Shown here piece after piece: positions 51,767 through 61,324 of a stretch of DNA of 64,000 bases. Every line of letters begins with the position of its first letter. The stretch's first letter is position 1. Source of the stretch: a bacterium (GTDB taxonomy: Bacteria > SZUA-182 > DTGQ01); contig JBFLZW010000069.1 of assembly GCA_040755755.1 (NCBI GenBank), forward strand, positions 57,642 to 121,641. The letters run 5' to 3'. A program made the translations under genes and the position numbers. The notes under the pieces were generated by a model. The model was not told the origin of the DNA. It saw only the letters and a list, made by a program, of their open reading frames with translations, and did no database searches.

Positions 51767-52540
51767 TCACTTGATCTTTTTTCTGTCGTTCTGTTCCCTG
51801 AGTAACCTTTGCGTAAACGGGGAATCGGGGTACTGACCTGTCAGTGTCTTTTCAGCTTCCTTTTCCAGCTCTCTCTTGCCGCTCTTTTCAGCGGCCCTGG
51901 CCAGATAGTAGAATACCTCATCCTTGCGGCTGAACTGAGGATAACTATTCAGAACTTCCTGGAGCCGGGCAATAGCCACCTCATACGACTTGCTCTTAAG
52001 GTAAAATCTGGCTATGTACAGCTCGTTACCTCCGAGACGGTCTTTGCAGATTCGATATTTCTCTCTGGCTTCAGCGACCAACGGACTTTTCGGATATTGG
52101 GCTAAAAATGTTTCAAAAGCCGAGCAGGCTTTCTGCGTCTCTTCCTGGTCCCGGTCCTCCGGCAGCATTTGCAGAAAGTGACACATCCCGATCCGATACT
52201 GAGCCCAGTCCGAAAGTTTTCCCAGGGGGTAAAACTCAAGGATTTTCTGGTATTCCAGGACAGCCTCATCGTAAGCACCTTCTTCATAATAGGTATTGGC
52301 GATCCCCACTCTGGCCAGCGAAAGATACCGGCTTTCAGGGTAGAGGACTTCTATGTCCTGGAAATCTTGCCGGGCTTCCAGGTACTTTTTCTTTTCAAAG
52401 AGATTCATTCCCCCCTGATACAGCTCGAAATCCGAACGCACCCGCTCCTGCTTGGTGCATCCCCAATAGCCCGCACAGCACAAAACCAGTGCCACGAGGA
52501 TCAGCCATTTCCTGAAGGCAGTTGCAAACTTATTCATCAT
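51767..52540 (-). CDS. bamD: Outer-membrane assembly lipoprotein BamD
   Basis: 257-residue lipoprotein of the Bam complex, which inserts beta-barrel proteins into the outer membrane. The signal peptide ends CAGYWGC (Cys28). Five TPR-like repeats follow, starting YQGGMNLFEKKKYLEARQDF and including YYEEGAYDEAVLEYQKILEF and YIARFYLKSKSYEVAIARLQ, the BamD/YfiO layout. It is firm evidence for a Gram-negative envelope. A 36-residue lipoprotein gene lies just upstream. Confidence 0.92.
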   Translation of the reverse strand: MMNKFATAFRKWLILVALVLCCAGYWGCTKQERVRSDFELYQGGMNLFEKKKYLEARQDFQDIEVLYPESRYLSLARVGIANTYYEEGAYDEAVLEYQKILEFYPLGKLSDWAQYRIGMCHFLQMLPEDRDQEETQKACSAFETFLAQYPKSPLVAEAREKYRICKDRLGGNELYIARFYLKSKSYEVAIARLQEVLNSYPQFSRKDEVFYYLARAAEKSGKRELEKEAEKTLTGQYPDSPFTQRLLREQNDRKKIK

Positions 52541-52637
52541 CTATCTTCCATCTTCTCTTTCCGCATTCGGACAAAAAAGAGGGAATGACCGTTCGATGAG
52601 CCAATCCCTCTTTGATGATCTATCCCGGCTTCCCTTA

Positions 52638-52748
52638 TTAAAGGCAGGGAATGCAGGGCATATTCGGCTTCAGACTGCAGCCGGTTATGGGTAAAAGCAA
52701 GAGCACCAGTGCAGTCGCCAACAATACATAGTAATACTTTCGACTCAT
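52638..52748 (-). CDS. 36-residue small lipoprotein
   Basis: Very short gene beginning MSRKYYYVLLATALVLLLLP and continuing ITGCSLKPNMPCIPCL before TAA. It has a basic start, hydrophobic core and a lipobox ITGC, leaving a mature part of only 16 residues after the Cys, with two further Cys. A GGGGGATGGGG purine run precedes the ATG. It lies between trpB2 and bamD on the same strand. Such mini-lipoproteins are usually missed in annotation. Function unknown. Confidence 0.55.
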   Translation of the reverse strand: MSRKYYYVLLATALVLLLLPITGCSLKPNMPCIPCL

Positions 52749-52794
52749 TTCCCCATCCCCCTTTGATTTCTGATATCACCCTGTTTCATGAGGT

Positions 52795-54153
52795 CTATTT
52801 GTCGATCACCGGCAATTCATCGAGGGCCTGGCGGATTTTCTCTTCAGGATATTCATAATCCTGGAGCTGGCTGGCCAGGTAGCTGTCGTATGAGGCTAAA
52901 TCAAAATGCCCGTGACCGCTCAGGGAAAATACGATTACCTTTTCCTCACCTGACTGTCGGCACTTTTCCGCCTCATCGATCACGCACCGGATAGCATGGG
53001 CTGATTCCGGAGCAGGAATGATCCCCTCGGTCCGGGCAAAGGTCAGGGCGCTTTCAAAGATTGCCGTTTGCTTGCAGCCTACAGCTTCGATAATTCCGTC
53101 ATGGAGGAGATTACTGACAATGGGAGATGCCCCATGATACCGGAGCCCGCCAGCATGAATTCCCGGCGGGACAAAGGTGTGGCCCAGGGTAAACATCTTG
53201 AGAAGGGGGGTAAGATGAGCGGTATCCCCGAAATCATACCGGAATTCCCCCCGGGTGAGCGAGGGGCAGGCGGTCGGCTCAACGGCGATGATCCGCAGAT
53301 TCCGGCCACTGATCTTCTCCCTGACATAGGGAAGGGCCAGCCCGGCGAAATTGCTCCCACCGCCGCAGCAGCCGATCAGAATGTCCGGCTCAAGGCCGAT
53401 CTTCTTGAACTGCTGCTGAGTCTCCAGGCCGATAATAGTCTGGTGGAGCAGCACATGATTCAGGACGCTTCCCAGGGCATACTTGGTATCGGCATGCTGG
53501 GCCGCATCCTCCATGGCCTCACTGATGGCGATCCCCAGGCTTCCCAGAGAATCCGGATCCCTGGCCAGAATATCCTGGCCCGATTTGGTTTTCATGCTGG
53601 GGCTCGGGATCACCTCTGCACCCCAGACATGCATCATCGACCTTCGATAGGGCTTTTGCTGGTAGCTGACCTTGACCATGTACACCGTGCACTCGAGGCC
53701 GAAGTGGTTACAGGCAAAAGCAAGCGCGCTTCCCCATTGCCCCGCTCCGGTTTCCGTAGCCAGCCTCTTCACCCCGGCCTGCTTGTTATAATAGGCCTGA
53801 GCCACGGCAGTATTCGGCTTATGGCTTCCGGGAGGACTCACCCCTTCATTTTTATAGTAAATTTTCGCCGGTGTGTTCAACTTCTTCTCCAGGCCATAGG
53901 CCCTGACCAGAGGTGTCGGCCGCCAGAGGCGGTAAACATCAAGGACTTCCTCCGGGATTGGAATGGTTGACTTGCCGCTCACCTCCTGCTCGATCAGCGC
54001 ATCGGGAAATACCGCCTGCAGGGCTTCCGGACCGATGGGCTCATGAGTGGCCGGATGCAGCGGCGGACTCAAAGGGGTAGGCAAGTCAGGCAGAACATTA
54101 TACCATGTCGAGGGCATCTCCTTTTCGGAAAGCATTATCTTTCGATCTTGCAT
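52795..54153 (-). CDS. trpB: Tryptophan synthase beta chain, TrpB2 type
   Basis: 452-residue PLP enzyme that makes tryptophan from indole and serine. The longer N-terminus ([40 protein letters not shown]) is typical of TrpB2. The PLP Lys is in [20 protein letters not shown], the catalytic Glu region in [20 protein letters not shown], and the phosphate loop in [14 protein letters not shown]. TrpB2 usually acts without a TrpA partner, often as indole salvage; no trpA is in the window. Confidence 0.93.
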   Translation of the reverse strand: MQDRKIMLSEKEMPSTWYNVLPDLPTPLSPPLHPATHEPIGPEALQAVFPDALIEQEVSGKSTIPIPEEVLDVYRLWRPTPLVRAYGLEKKLNTPAKIYYKNEGVSPPGSHKPNTAVAQAYYNKQAGVKRLATETGAGQWGSALAFACNHFGLECTVYMVKVSYQQKPYRRSMMHVWGAEVIPSPSMKTKSGQDILARDPDSLGSLGIAISEAMEDAAQHADTKYALGSVLNHVLLHQTIIGLETQQQFKKIGLEPDILIGCCGGGSNFAGLALPYVREKISGRNLRIIAVEPTACPSLTRGEFRYDFGDTAHLTPLLKMFTLGHTFVPPGIHAGGLRYHGASPIVSNLLHDGIIEAVGCKQTAIFESALTFARTEGIIPAPESAHAIRCVIDEAEKCRQSGEEKVIVFSLSGHGHFDLASYDSYLASQLQDYEYPEEKIRQALDELPVIDK

Positions 54154-54205
54154 TTCTCCTTATCTCCTTTCCTCAATGGATTTCTTTTCCACTTTTGACA
54201 CAGGA

Positions 54206-54508
54206 TCAATCTTGACGTGAATCGAGCTTGATACGAATCGAATTCAGAAATTCCAGGTCATGCTGATTGATTTCAAAACGAAGCTCATGGTCAGCATCTT
54301 CAGGCAGACAAGATGCCGATGGGCTCTCATCCTCCTTTTGGTCCCGGTATAAACAGACTCCGACGGCCAAAGACAGGTCTACATGATATCCATGCTCCTT
54401 GATCCGCTGCAGCACATCCTGAACAGCATTCGACTGGATCAGATTATCACTGATGGCATCACCCAACTCACGGATCATGGCTTTCAACTTATCCTTGTTT
54501 TTGCCCAT
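54206..54508 (-). CDS. Conserved-looking small protein, unknown
   Basis: 100-residue soluble protein: an N-terminal helix (KNKDKLKAMIRELGDAISDN) with a helix-loop region, then a beta-rich part YHVDLSLAVGVCLYRD, an acidic linker, and LRFEINQHDLEFLNSIRIKL. I recall similar small proteins next to housekeeping genes in related anaerobes but cannot name a family. It sits between proS and trpB2 on the minus strand, with 52-56 bp gaps. Confidence 0.65.
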   Translation of the reverse strand: MGKNKDKLKAMIRELGDAISDNLIQSNAVQDVLQRIKEHGYHVDLSLAVGVCLYRDQKEDESPSASCLPEDADHELRFEINQHDLEFLNSIRIKLDSRQD

Positions 54509-54564
54509 GGTTTCTTACCCCTCTTCTTCTCAAGTAAATGAACTCTCGAATAATTAGCCTGTCA

Positions 54565-56289
54565 TCACACCTTCAGCATCTCGCTGACCATTTGCCGAAC
54601 TTTCTGCCGGCATTCATCTTTCAGAACCTGAATGACCTGGCCCGTCTTTCGGATACGAATCTCTACTGAATTCTGCTTCAATGATTTACTGCCAATGGTT
54701 ATTCGAAGAGGGATACCCAGTAAATCCGAATCCTTGAATTTGACTCCGGGTCGCTCCTCCCGGTCATCGATAATCACCTCAAGGCCGGCGGCCAGTAGTT
54801 CCTGATAAATTGCCTGTGCGGTTTCCCTGATATTTTTATCGGTGGTATCCGTCGGAAGCACCATGACCTGATACGGAGCAATCGGCATTGGCCAGATAAT
54901 ACCGTCCTGGTCATGGTTCTGCTCGATCGAAGCAGCCATGGTCCTGCCGACTCCTATGCCGTAGCAGCCCATGATGATAATCTGCTCTTCGCCATTCTGG
55001 TCAAGATAGGTGGCCTTCAATGCCTTGCTGTATTTGGTCCCCAGCTTGAAAATGTGGCCCACCTCGATACCCTGGCTGATTCGCAGCGGCCCCTGGCACC
55101 AAGGACAGGGGTCACCTTCCTGGACCACCCGTAAATCAAAGAAGTCCGGCCTGGGGCAGTCTCTCCCCCAGTTCACATTCGTGAAATGGGTGTCCTTCCG
55201 ATTGGCCCCGGTCACAAAATTTTCCAGATTCCGTACCGAGTGATCAGCCATGATCCGAACGCCGGTCAATCCCACGGGTCCGGAGAAACCTGCACTCCCG
55301 CCGGTTATTGATTCGACCGTTTCCGGGGTGGCCATAACGATTTCAGCCGCACCGGTCAGATTTTTCAATTTTATTTCATTCAATTCCTGATCCCCCCGGA
55401 TCAGGACGGCAATAACCTGCCCATCAGCCGCAACGAGCAGGGTTTTGACAATCTGCGAAGGAGCCACCTTCAGGAATGCGGCGACATCCTGGACTGACGA
55501 AAGATCAGGAGTCGATACCGGCTGCATCACCGGCCAGGCAGGGGAATTATGCACAGGCTCTTCAGCCGGCAGGGTAGAGGTGGCCTTTTCGACGTTCGAG
55601 GCATATTCACACCGGGTGCAACTGGCAATCCGGTCCTCGCCAGCTTCCGCCAGCACCATGAACTCATGGGAAAAACTCCCGCCAATGGCACCCGTATCAG
55701 CCTCAACAGCCCTGCATACCAGTCCGCAGCGGCGAAAGATATTCTGATACGTCTCTTTCATCTTCTGATAGCTGATATCCGCCCCGGCATTGTCACGGTC
55801 GAAACTGTAGGCATCCTTCATGATAAATTCCCGGCCCCTCATCAGTCCGAAGCGAGGGCGGATTTCATCACGGAATTTGGTCTGAATCTGATATAAATTC
55901 AGCGGCAATTGGCGGTAGGACCGTACCTCGCGCCGGACCAGGTCGGTGATGACCTCCTCATGGGTCGGCCCCAGACAGAATTCCCGGTTATGCCGGTCAC
56001 GCAGCCGCATGAGCTCCGGCCCGTACAAAGACCAGCGCCCGCTCTCCTGCCAGAGCTCCGCAGAGCACAGCACCGGCAGGTGCACCTCCAGTGCTCCGGC
56101 ACGGTTCATCTCCTCCCGGATGATTTCCTCGATTTTCTGAATAACCCGATATCCCAGCGGCAGATAGATATAAACGCCAGCCGCCAGCTTTCTGATCATG
56201 CCCGCCCGCAGCATCAACTGATGGCTGATGACCTCCGCCTCTGCCGGTAGTTCCTTGACCGTATTAATCAATGCCTCAGAGAATCGCAC
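54565..56289 (-). CDS. proS: Prolyl-tRNA synthetase
   Basis: 574-residue class II synthetase of the bacterial type with an editing (INS) domain between motifs 2 and 3. Motif 1 region LMLRAGMIRKLAAGVYIYLP, motif 2 RFGLMRGREFIMKDAYSFDR, INS editing domain about residues 230-385 with TSI-like LKVAPSQIVKTLLV, motif 3 GVGRTMAASIEQ, then the anticodon-binding domain LEVIIDDREERPGVKFKDSD. Length is normal. Possibly one transcript with mtaB (139 bp upstream) and the next small gene. Confidence 0.97.
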   Translation of the reverse strand: MRFSEALINTVKELPAEAEVISHQLMLRAGMIRKLAAGVYIYLPLGYRVIQKIEEIIREEMNRAGALEVHLPVLCSAELWQESGRWSLYGPELMRLRDRHNREFCLGPTHEEVITDLVRREVRSYRQLPLNLYQIQTKFRDEIRPRFGLMRGREFIMKDAYSFDRDNAGADISYQKMKETYQNIFRRCGLVCRAVEADTGAIGGSFSHEFMVLAEAGEDRIASCTRCEYASNVEKATSTLPAEEPVHNSPAWPVMQPVSTPDLSSVQDVAAFLKVAPSQIVKTLLVAADGQVIAVLIRGDQELNEIKLKNLTGAAEIVMATPETVESITGGSAGFSGPVGLTGVRIMADHSVRNLENFVTGANRKDTHFTNVNWGRDCPRPDFFDLRVVQEGDPCPWCQGPLRISQGIEVGHIFKLGTKYSKALKATYLDQNGEEQIIIMGCYGIGVGRTMAASIEQNHDQDGIIWPMPIAPYQVMVLPTDTTDKNIRETAQAIYQELLAAGLEVIIDDREERPGVKFKDSDLLGIPLRITIGSKSLKQNSVEIRIRKTGQVIQVLKDECRQKVRQMVSEMLKV

Positions 56290-56428
56290 CTTCTTCCTCT
56301 CCTTCAGAATCAGAATGTTACCGAATCCTGGAATCTTGTTTTACAATTCACCCTGTAATAAGGGGTATCTCTGTTTTTTTGCTTCGCTCATGGTAGCAAA
56401 GAGCCCTTGCTTTTGCAAGCCCCAATAC

Positions 56429-57751
56429 TTATGCGTGTATCTTCCCCAGGGTCTTTCCTTCGAGAACCTCAGTTATTTCCACCATAACCTGCCGGTTGAT
56501 CAAGTCCTTGGCCTCATCGACCACTACCTTGATATAATTTCCGGTCAGGGCAATAAGTCCTCCGGTCTGCTCATCCTTCTGCCCCAGAACGAGAGCCGGA
56601 AGGGGAACATTCAGGAATTGCCGCCTGAAGTGAAAAAATTTCCTCCTGCTCAAAGCCCGCAAGGTGGTGCAGCGTTCCTTCTTGATGCGGCCATCGATCT
56701 GATGGGGCATCCGGCTGGCTTCCGTTCCCGGCCGCGGGGAAAAACTGAAAACGTGCAGGTACGCCAGGGGCAGAGCTTCGATAAACTGGAAGGTCCGCTG
56801 AAAGCTCTCCTCAGTCTCACCGGGAAAGCCGACTATGACATCCGCTCCAATGGCTGTCTCAGGCCTGCAGGAGACAATCTCTTCGATAAGCTCCCGGTAA
56901 TGGGCGCTCAGATAAGGCCTTCGCATGGCTCGAAGAATCTCGTCGTCCCCGCTCTGGAGGGGAATATGCAAATGAGCACAGATTTGAGGCGACTGGGTCA
57001 CCAGCCTTTTCAAGGCCGGAGTGAACTCCGTGGGCTCGATGGAGCTCAAGCGCACCCGGAAATGGCCGGACCGGGGACCAGGGCAGGCAAGCATGGCCTC
57101 AAGCAGGTCAGAGAGGGTGATCTTCTCCGCCATGTCCTGGCCGTAAGTGCCAAGGTGAACGCCGGTCAGAACCAGTTCCTGATAGCCGTTTTCAAGCAGC
57201 CGCCGAACCTGGGCAAGGACATCCTCAAAGCGGGCGCTCCGGTTCTTCCCGCGGGCAGCGGGCACGATGCAGTAACTGCACTGGTGGTCACACCCTTCCT
57301 GGATTTTCAAAAAGGCGCGGGTGTAGCCGGAAAAATAATTGATAACCTGGGGCTGAAATCGGGTCTTTTGGCCAAGCTCGCTTACCCGGACTTCCGAATG
57401 ACCTTTTTGGGTTAGTGAGGTAAGATAGCGGATGAGATCGCCCTTTTCAGCATTGCCGAGAACCAGATCCACGCCGGGCATGGCGGCAAGCCGCTGCGGA
57501 TTGACCTGCGCCGAGCATCCCGTGGCCACAATCAACGCCTCGGGATTGGTCTGCTGGGCCTGCCTGATCTTCATCCGGGAGTGATAATCTCCTTTATTGG
57601 TAACCGTGCAGGTATTGATAATATATACATCCGCCACACTCTCGAAAGGAACAATAGCATAGCCGCATTTTTCCAATTGCTCCTGCAGGAACATGGTTTC
57701 GTATTGGTTCAACTTACAGCCAAGGGTAAATAATGCTGCTTTTGGGGTCAT
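56429..57751 (-). CDS. mtaB: tRNA t6A37 methylthiotransferase
   Basis: 440-residue radical SAM methylthiotransferase that converts t6A37 to ms2t6A37 in tRNA. N-terminal UPF0004 domain (FTLGCKLNQYETMFLQEQLE, with Cys in TCTVTNKGDYHSRM and VATGCSAQVNP for the auxiliary cluster). The radical SAM motif is QEGCDHQCSYCIVP. C-terminal TRAM domain ...ALVLGQKDEQTGGLIALTGN. The opening GCKLNQYET distinguishes MtaB from MiaB and RimO. 139 bp upstream of proS. Confidence 0.94.
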   Translation of the reverse strand: MTPKAALFTLGCKLNQYETMFLQEQLEKCGYAIVPFESVADVYIINTCTVTNKGDYHSRMKIRQAQQTNPEALIVATGCSAQVNPQRLAAMPGVDLVLGNAEKGDLIRYLTSLTQKGHSEVRVSELGQKTRFQPQVINYFSGYTRAFLKIQEGCDHQCSYCIVPAARGKNRSARFEDVLAQVRRLLENGYQELVLTGVHLGTYGQDMAEKITLSDLLEAMLACPGPRSGHFRVRLSSIEPTEFTPALKRLVTQSPQICAHLHIPLQSGDDEILRAMRRPYLSAHYRELIEEIVSCRPETAIGADVIVGFPGETEESFQRTFQFIEALPLAYLHVFSFSPRPGTEASRMPHQIDGRIKKERCTTLRALSRRKFFHFRRQFLNVPLPALVLGQKDEQTGGLIALTGNYIKVVVDEAKDLINRQVMVEITEVLEGKTLGKIHA

Positions 57752-57857
57752 GGGTCTGGTATTTATTTTTTCCTGTTTTTAGAGTATATGTTTCCATGCA
57801 TATTTAATGCCCATTATAGCAGATTATTCCAATTATTTCAAACGCTCATGTCTGGAT

Positions 57858-57981
57858 CAGATGTTCCCCATCTTGTATGGGAGCCTCCATAACTCCCCTC
57901 CCCCTTGAGGGGGGAGTCTGGGTGGGGGTGATGGTCATTTTTCACCTTCCTCATCGAGAAAAGGAACATGGGGAACATCTG
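57858..57981. repeat. 124-bp element with perfect 14-bp terminal inverted repeats
   Basis: CAGATGTTCCCCAT (57858-57871) and ATGGGGAACATCTG (57968-57981) are perfect inverted repeats. The core contains CCCCTCCCCCTTGAGGGG and a CTGGGTGGGGGTGA block. It is the shorter relative of the element inside the HEAT lipoprotein gene at 7064-7267. MITE-like. Confidence 0.8.
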
Positions 57982-57984
57982 CCA

Positions 57985-58217
57985 GCTATAATTATAGCAA
58001 AAGTAAAAGACCTTTGTCAGAGGTTAGAATTCCTTGGGATAAAAGTAGGAGATGCCAGAAAGCATCCCCGAATTTCTCCTGTCGATATTTTTAAATCACT
58101 TCTTTTGATACCTATCCTGAGACTCAAGAGCCTGAACCAGCTTGATAACAAGCTGCGACTGCCAGAAGCAAGAGATTCTGTGAGGATGATACTCAAGGCG
58201 GTAGTAACAGGGTCGTT
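57985..58217 (+). pseudogene. Transposase N-terminal fragment
   Basis: Plus-strand frame with IIIAKVKDLCQRLEFLGIKV, then DARKHPRISPVDIFKSLLLI and RLKSLNQLDNKLRLPEARDS. This resembles the N-terminal domain of a transposase group in which RKHPxIP is followed by a small helical domain and LDxxLR. It is cut at the left by the 57858 element and at the right by the 58218 palindrome; there is no catalytic domain. The family call is from memory of the motif. Confidence 0.45.
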
Positions 58218-58274
58218 GGGGTCAGCCCTTGAAATTTGACAAATAAAGGATGTCAAATTTCAAGGGCTGACCCC
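58218..58274. repeat. 24-bp perfect inverted repeat (REP/BIME-like)
   Basis: Perfect 24-bp arms at 58218-58241 and 58251-58274 around a 9-nt loop; each arm starts GGGGTCAGCCC and ends TTTGACA in mirrored order. It separates two truncated gene fragments. It looks like a REP or small-transposon palindrome, not a terminator, because it has no flanking gene ends. Confidence 0.8.
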
Positions 58275-58550
58275 CAGAACGTAAATGAAGATCAGGAAAT
58301 CCTGGCCGTCGAATGTGTCTTTGGAGAATTGCTCCAGGGTGCCAGGGATGAAAGAGAACGCGATATAATAATGAGCTACTGGAAGTATTTACCCAAAGCT
58401 GAAGAATCGGGTATATGGATCGAAGCAGGTCTGTGCTCTGGAAAAAATAAATTCCTATCACAAGGGGTTGGCCTGATAGATGCGGCTTTACTCATCATAG
58501 CCAGGAGGAAAAAGGCCACAAGTTTGGATAAGTGGAGATTAATGTGTTGA
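58275..58550 (+). pseudogene. PIN-domain toxin, C-terminal fragment
   Basis: Frame with EILAVECVFGELLQGARDER, then ESGIWIEAGLCSGKNKFLSQ and GVGLIDAALLIIARRKKATS, the middle and end of a VapC-like PIN domain. The N-terminal segment with the first catalytic Asp is missing and the 58218 palindrome stands in its place. The last 56 bp overlap the minus-strand gene at 58495-58806. Non-functional. Confidence 0.65.
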
Positions 58551-58806
58551 TAAGGTTTCCTTCGGGACACCCCCTCCATCCTATATCTTTGCCTCTTCCA
58601 TCGTCAAATATAAGGACTATTCCAAGGTCAACGGTGTAAATATTGAGCTGCCCGACAGCCTGAACAAGGGCATTCGGGATATCGTATTCCCTGCCATTCT
58701 TCACTAATTTGATCTCAACCAAAAACGCGCATGGCCCTTTTTTATTTGACGTGTTGAGAAATACCGCTTCCCTATGATTGACCTCTGTCTTTTTTTCTCG
58801 TGCCAT
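58495..58806 (-). CDS. Small PD-(D/E)XK-like protein
   Basis: 103 residues; start ATG 58806 with AAGGAG 6 nt upstream. CAFLVEIKLVKNGREYDIPN and ALVQAVGQLNIYTVDLGIVL look like the C-terminal half of a PD-(D/E)XK nuclease core (the E-x-K of VEIK and a helix with QxxxY), but the domain's N-terminal helix and Asp are absent. It may be a truncated restriction-type enzyme or a stand-alone small member. Its 3' end overlaps the PIN fragment in antisense. Confidence 0.4.
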   Translation of the reverse strand: MAREKKTEVNHREAVFLNTSNKKGPCAFLVEIKLVKNGREYDIPNALVQAVGQLNIYTVDLGIVLIFDDGRGKDIGWRGCPEGNLINTLISTYPNLWPFSSWL

Positions 58807-58854
58807 TGTGGGCTCCTTATGCAAACATACCGTTCTGTTTTGGCTTTGTTACTG

Positions 58855-59064
58855 TCAGGCGATCTTTTCCCAGAGTCGCCAACTGGCACAGAAGTTAATG
58901 GAGCTAATCTTACGGTTCTTATTCACCATACAAACTGCGCTTCCGGCTGCAGCCTGAATATACGTAGGCTTATTCATCCGCAATTCAATCCTTCGTTCAC
59001 CATCCCAATAGGCGCAGGTCGCGCACTTCTTCTCGGAAACTTGGTATGTTCCATACGATTCCAT
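58855..59064 (-). CDS. Small Cys-containing protein
   Basis: 69 residues with KKCATCAYWDGERRIEL, a central AGSAVCMVNKN and a last SINFCASWRLW, that is CxxC plus two later Cys spaced like a small zinc-binding protein. I recall similar small proteins in phage or accessory regions (CxxCxxWxGxR ... G.C ... C..W), but I cannot name a family. Start ATG 59064 after GAGAGG. It is upstream of the PD-(D/E)XK-like gene on the same strand. Confidence 0.5.
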   Translation of the reverse strand: MESYGTYQVSEKKCATCAYWDGERRIELRMNKPTYIQAAAGSAVCMVNKNRKISSINFCASWRLWEKIA

Positions 59065-59206
59065 AGAGTCCTCTCTCGTCTGGAATGATAAATATAGATT
59101 ATCCGTTTAACGGCCTCTAACCTTAGAATCGGCACAAAAATAAATCACCATTGGATTTTTTAATCAGGATGTTATCCTAAAACTCTTCAATTTGTATTCA
59201 GCTAAC

Positions 59207-59243
59207 AAAAAAGCCTGCCTGAATCATCTTCAGGCAGGCTTTT
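59207..59243 (-). terminator. Intrinsic terminator of fhs
   Basis: 15-bp stem AAAAGCCTGCCTGAA / TTCAGGCAGGCTTTT with a 5-nt loop. On the minus strand it is followed by TTTTTTGTTAG, about 35 bp after the fhs stop. Confidence 0.88.
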
Positions 59244-59277
59244 GAAGGAAACTTTTCCCAATAAGCCGGAAAACCCC

Positions 59278-61041
59278 TTAAAACAACCCCCTCACCTTAC
59301 CGGTTTCGGTATCCACATCGACTCGCCGGAAAGCAGGATCGGAGGCAGTTCCGGGCATCAGTTTGATATCTCCGGCCACTGGCACCACAAATCCAGCTCC
59401 CCGGTACAGCATGATGTCCCGGATGGGCAGAGTCCATCCCTTGGGACGGCCCTTGATATTCGGATCATGGGAAAGGCTGAGGTGGGTTTTGACCATGCAG
59501 GTGCCCAGTTTGGCAAGCTCCGGGTCCTCCTCGATCTTTTTGGCTTTGGCCAGAGCATCGGGAGAATAGGTCACATCACTGGCTCCATAGACCTCGGTGG
59601 CCAGGAGTTTGATTCGCTCCCGCAGCGGCGTGGTATCGGCATACAGGAAGCGGAAGTCATTCTCATCCCTGCAGGCATCCATTACCGCGTCTGCCAGCTC
59701 CAGGGCTCCTTCTCCACCCTTCAGCCAGTGCTCCGAGAGAGCCACTCTGGCACCTGTCTGCTCGGCCAGGCGGCGGATGGCGGCGATTTCGTCCTTCGTG
59801 TCGGTATGGAAGGCATTGATGCAAACCACCGGGTTGATTCCGGCCTTTTTGACTGTCTCGATATGGGCAATCAGGTTCTGGCAGCCCTTTGCGACCAGGT
59901 CCACGTTTTCGGAAGTATAGGCTTCGTCCAGCGGCTTTCCGGGCACGACCTTGGGGCCGCCTCCGTGCATCTTGAGGGCCCGGACCGTGGCCACAATGAC
60001 CGCGCAGTGCGGCTTCAGGCCGCTGAAGCGGCACTTGAGGTTCCAGAACTTCTCAAAACCGATGTCGGCGCCGAATCCGCTTTCCGTGACCACGTAATCA
60101 GCCAGTTTCAGCCCTATCTGATCGGCCACGATCGAGGACTGGCCAATGGCGATATTGGCAAAAGGACCGGCATGAACCAGAACCGGCTGTCCTTCGAGGG
60201 TTTGCAACAGGTTCGGATTGAGGGCCTGCACCATCCAGGCAGTCATGGCCCCATCGACCTCGAGGTCTCCGGTAGTGACCGGCTCACCGCGCTTGTTGTA
60301 AGCCACGACGATCTTGCCCATCCGCTCCCGCATATCCTTCAGACTGGTGGAGACAGCCAGAATGGCCATGATTTCGGAGCTGACGGCAATGGCAAAACCG
60401 GATCTCATGAGTACGCCATCCATCTTGCCGCCATGTCCAATGATAATATCCCGCAGCGACTGGGCACAGAAATCGATGACCCAGCGCATCTCGACATTCT
60501 TGGGATCGATATCCAGCCGTTTCAAACCCCGTTTGGCCAGTTCGGCATCGGTATAATTACACTCATGCTGCAGCCGTGAAGTCAGGGCCACCATGGCCAG
60601 ATTGTGGGCATTGGTCACCTTGTCGATGTCTCCGGTCAGGCCCAGCGAGAAAGGAGTCAGGGGGATACACTGGGCCAGTCCTCCTCCGGCTGCACTTCCC
60701 TTGATGTTAAAGGTTGGCCCGCCGGATGGCTGGCGGATGGCTCCTATGACCTTAATTCCTTTCTTTCCAAGCCCTTCGACCAGACCCATGGTAGTAGTGC
60801 TTTTTCCCTCGCCCAGCGGGGTCGGAGTAATGGCCGTTACATCGATGTATTTACCATTTGGTTTATCTTTCAATCGCTTCAGGATAGCAGCAAAATCCAG
60901 CTTCCCCAGGTAGTGTCCCATGGGAAGCAGCTCCGTGTTTTCCAGGCCGAGCATCTCCCCCAATTCGGATACAGTCTTCATCCGGCCTTCTGCTTCTTCA
61001 GCAATTTCCCAGTCTTTGTGCTGTCTTGGATCTAAAGGCAT
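59278..61041 (-). CDS. fhs: Formate-tetrahydrofolate ligase
   Basis: 587-residue enzyme that joins formate to tetrahydrofolate with ATP, giving 10-formyl-THF for C1 metabolism or the methyl branch of the Wood-Ljungdahl pathway. P-loop [20 protein letters not shown], then [59 protein letters not shown] and [16 protein letters not shown]. The length is the longer monofunctional type. A terminator follows. No other pathway gene is in the window. Confidence 0.96.
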   Translation of the reverse strand: MPLDPRQHKDWEIAEEAEGRMKTVSELGEMLGLENTELLPMGHYLGKLDFAAILKRLKDKPNGKYIDVTAITPTPLGEGKSTTTMGLVEGLGKKGIKVIGAIRQPSGGPTFNIKGSAAGGGLAQCIPLTPFSLGLTGDIDKVTNAHNLAMVALTSRLQHECNYTDAELAKRGLKRLDIDPKNVEMRWVIDFCAQSLRDIIIGHGGKMDGVLMRSGFAIAVSSEIMAILAVSTSLKDMRERMGKIVVAYNKRGEPVTTGDLEVDGAMTAWMVQALNPNLLQTLEGQPVLVHAGPFANIAIGQSSIVADQIGLKLADYVVTESGFGADIGFEKFWNLKCRFSGLKPHCAVIVATVRALKMHGGGPKVVPGKPLDEAYTSENVDLVAKGCQNLIAHIETVKKAGINPVVCINAFHTDTKDEIAAIRRLAEQTGARVALSEHWLKGGEGALELADAVMDACRDENDFRFLYADTTPLRERIKLLATEVYGASDVTYSPDALAKAKKIEEDPELAKLGTCMVKTHLSLSHDPNIKGRPKGWTLPIRDIMLYRGAGFVVPVAGDIKLMPGTASDPAFRRVDVDTETGKVRGLF

Positions 61042-61324
61042 GGTTACCCTCCATCAGTTTTTTGAGATGATGTTTTGGTTTGAGGAATGCAGCGATAGTA
61101 TCGCTTGGTTGAATCTTTCACCTGCTACTGCTGCTGGGTCTTTACTTCCTGTTGGGTCTTTTATTACTGCTGCTATTCGGTTGATCCGGCCTGCTATCCT
61201 TACCATCGCCTGGAATATGCGCTGGTTCTGGAACGAAGGTAGTATACCACAGGGGAAAATATAAAACAACGTTTAAAAAATTGATAGAGATGCCGGATGC
61301 TGTTTTTCAACCTTCATTTTTTGG

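Noticed and set aside
52537-52779. 80-codon minus-strand frame between trpB2 and bamD
   Set aside because: Overlaps the 36-codon lipoprotein frame, which has a far better signal (lipobox).
53068-53970. 300-codon plus-strand frame opposite trpB2
   Set aside because: Antisense shadow of TrpB2.
56228-57415. 395-codon plus-strand frame opposite mtaB
   Set aside because: Antisense to a complete MtaB gene; no recognisable protein features.
59242-60579. 445-codon plus-strand frame opposite fhs
   Set aside because: Antisense shadow; fhs has all family motifs and its own terminator on the other strand.
61050-61290. Tetrahydrofolate or other riboswitch before fhs
   Set aside because: Only short CTGCTACTGCTG-type repeats are visible; no conserved riboswitch core.
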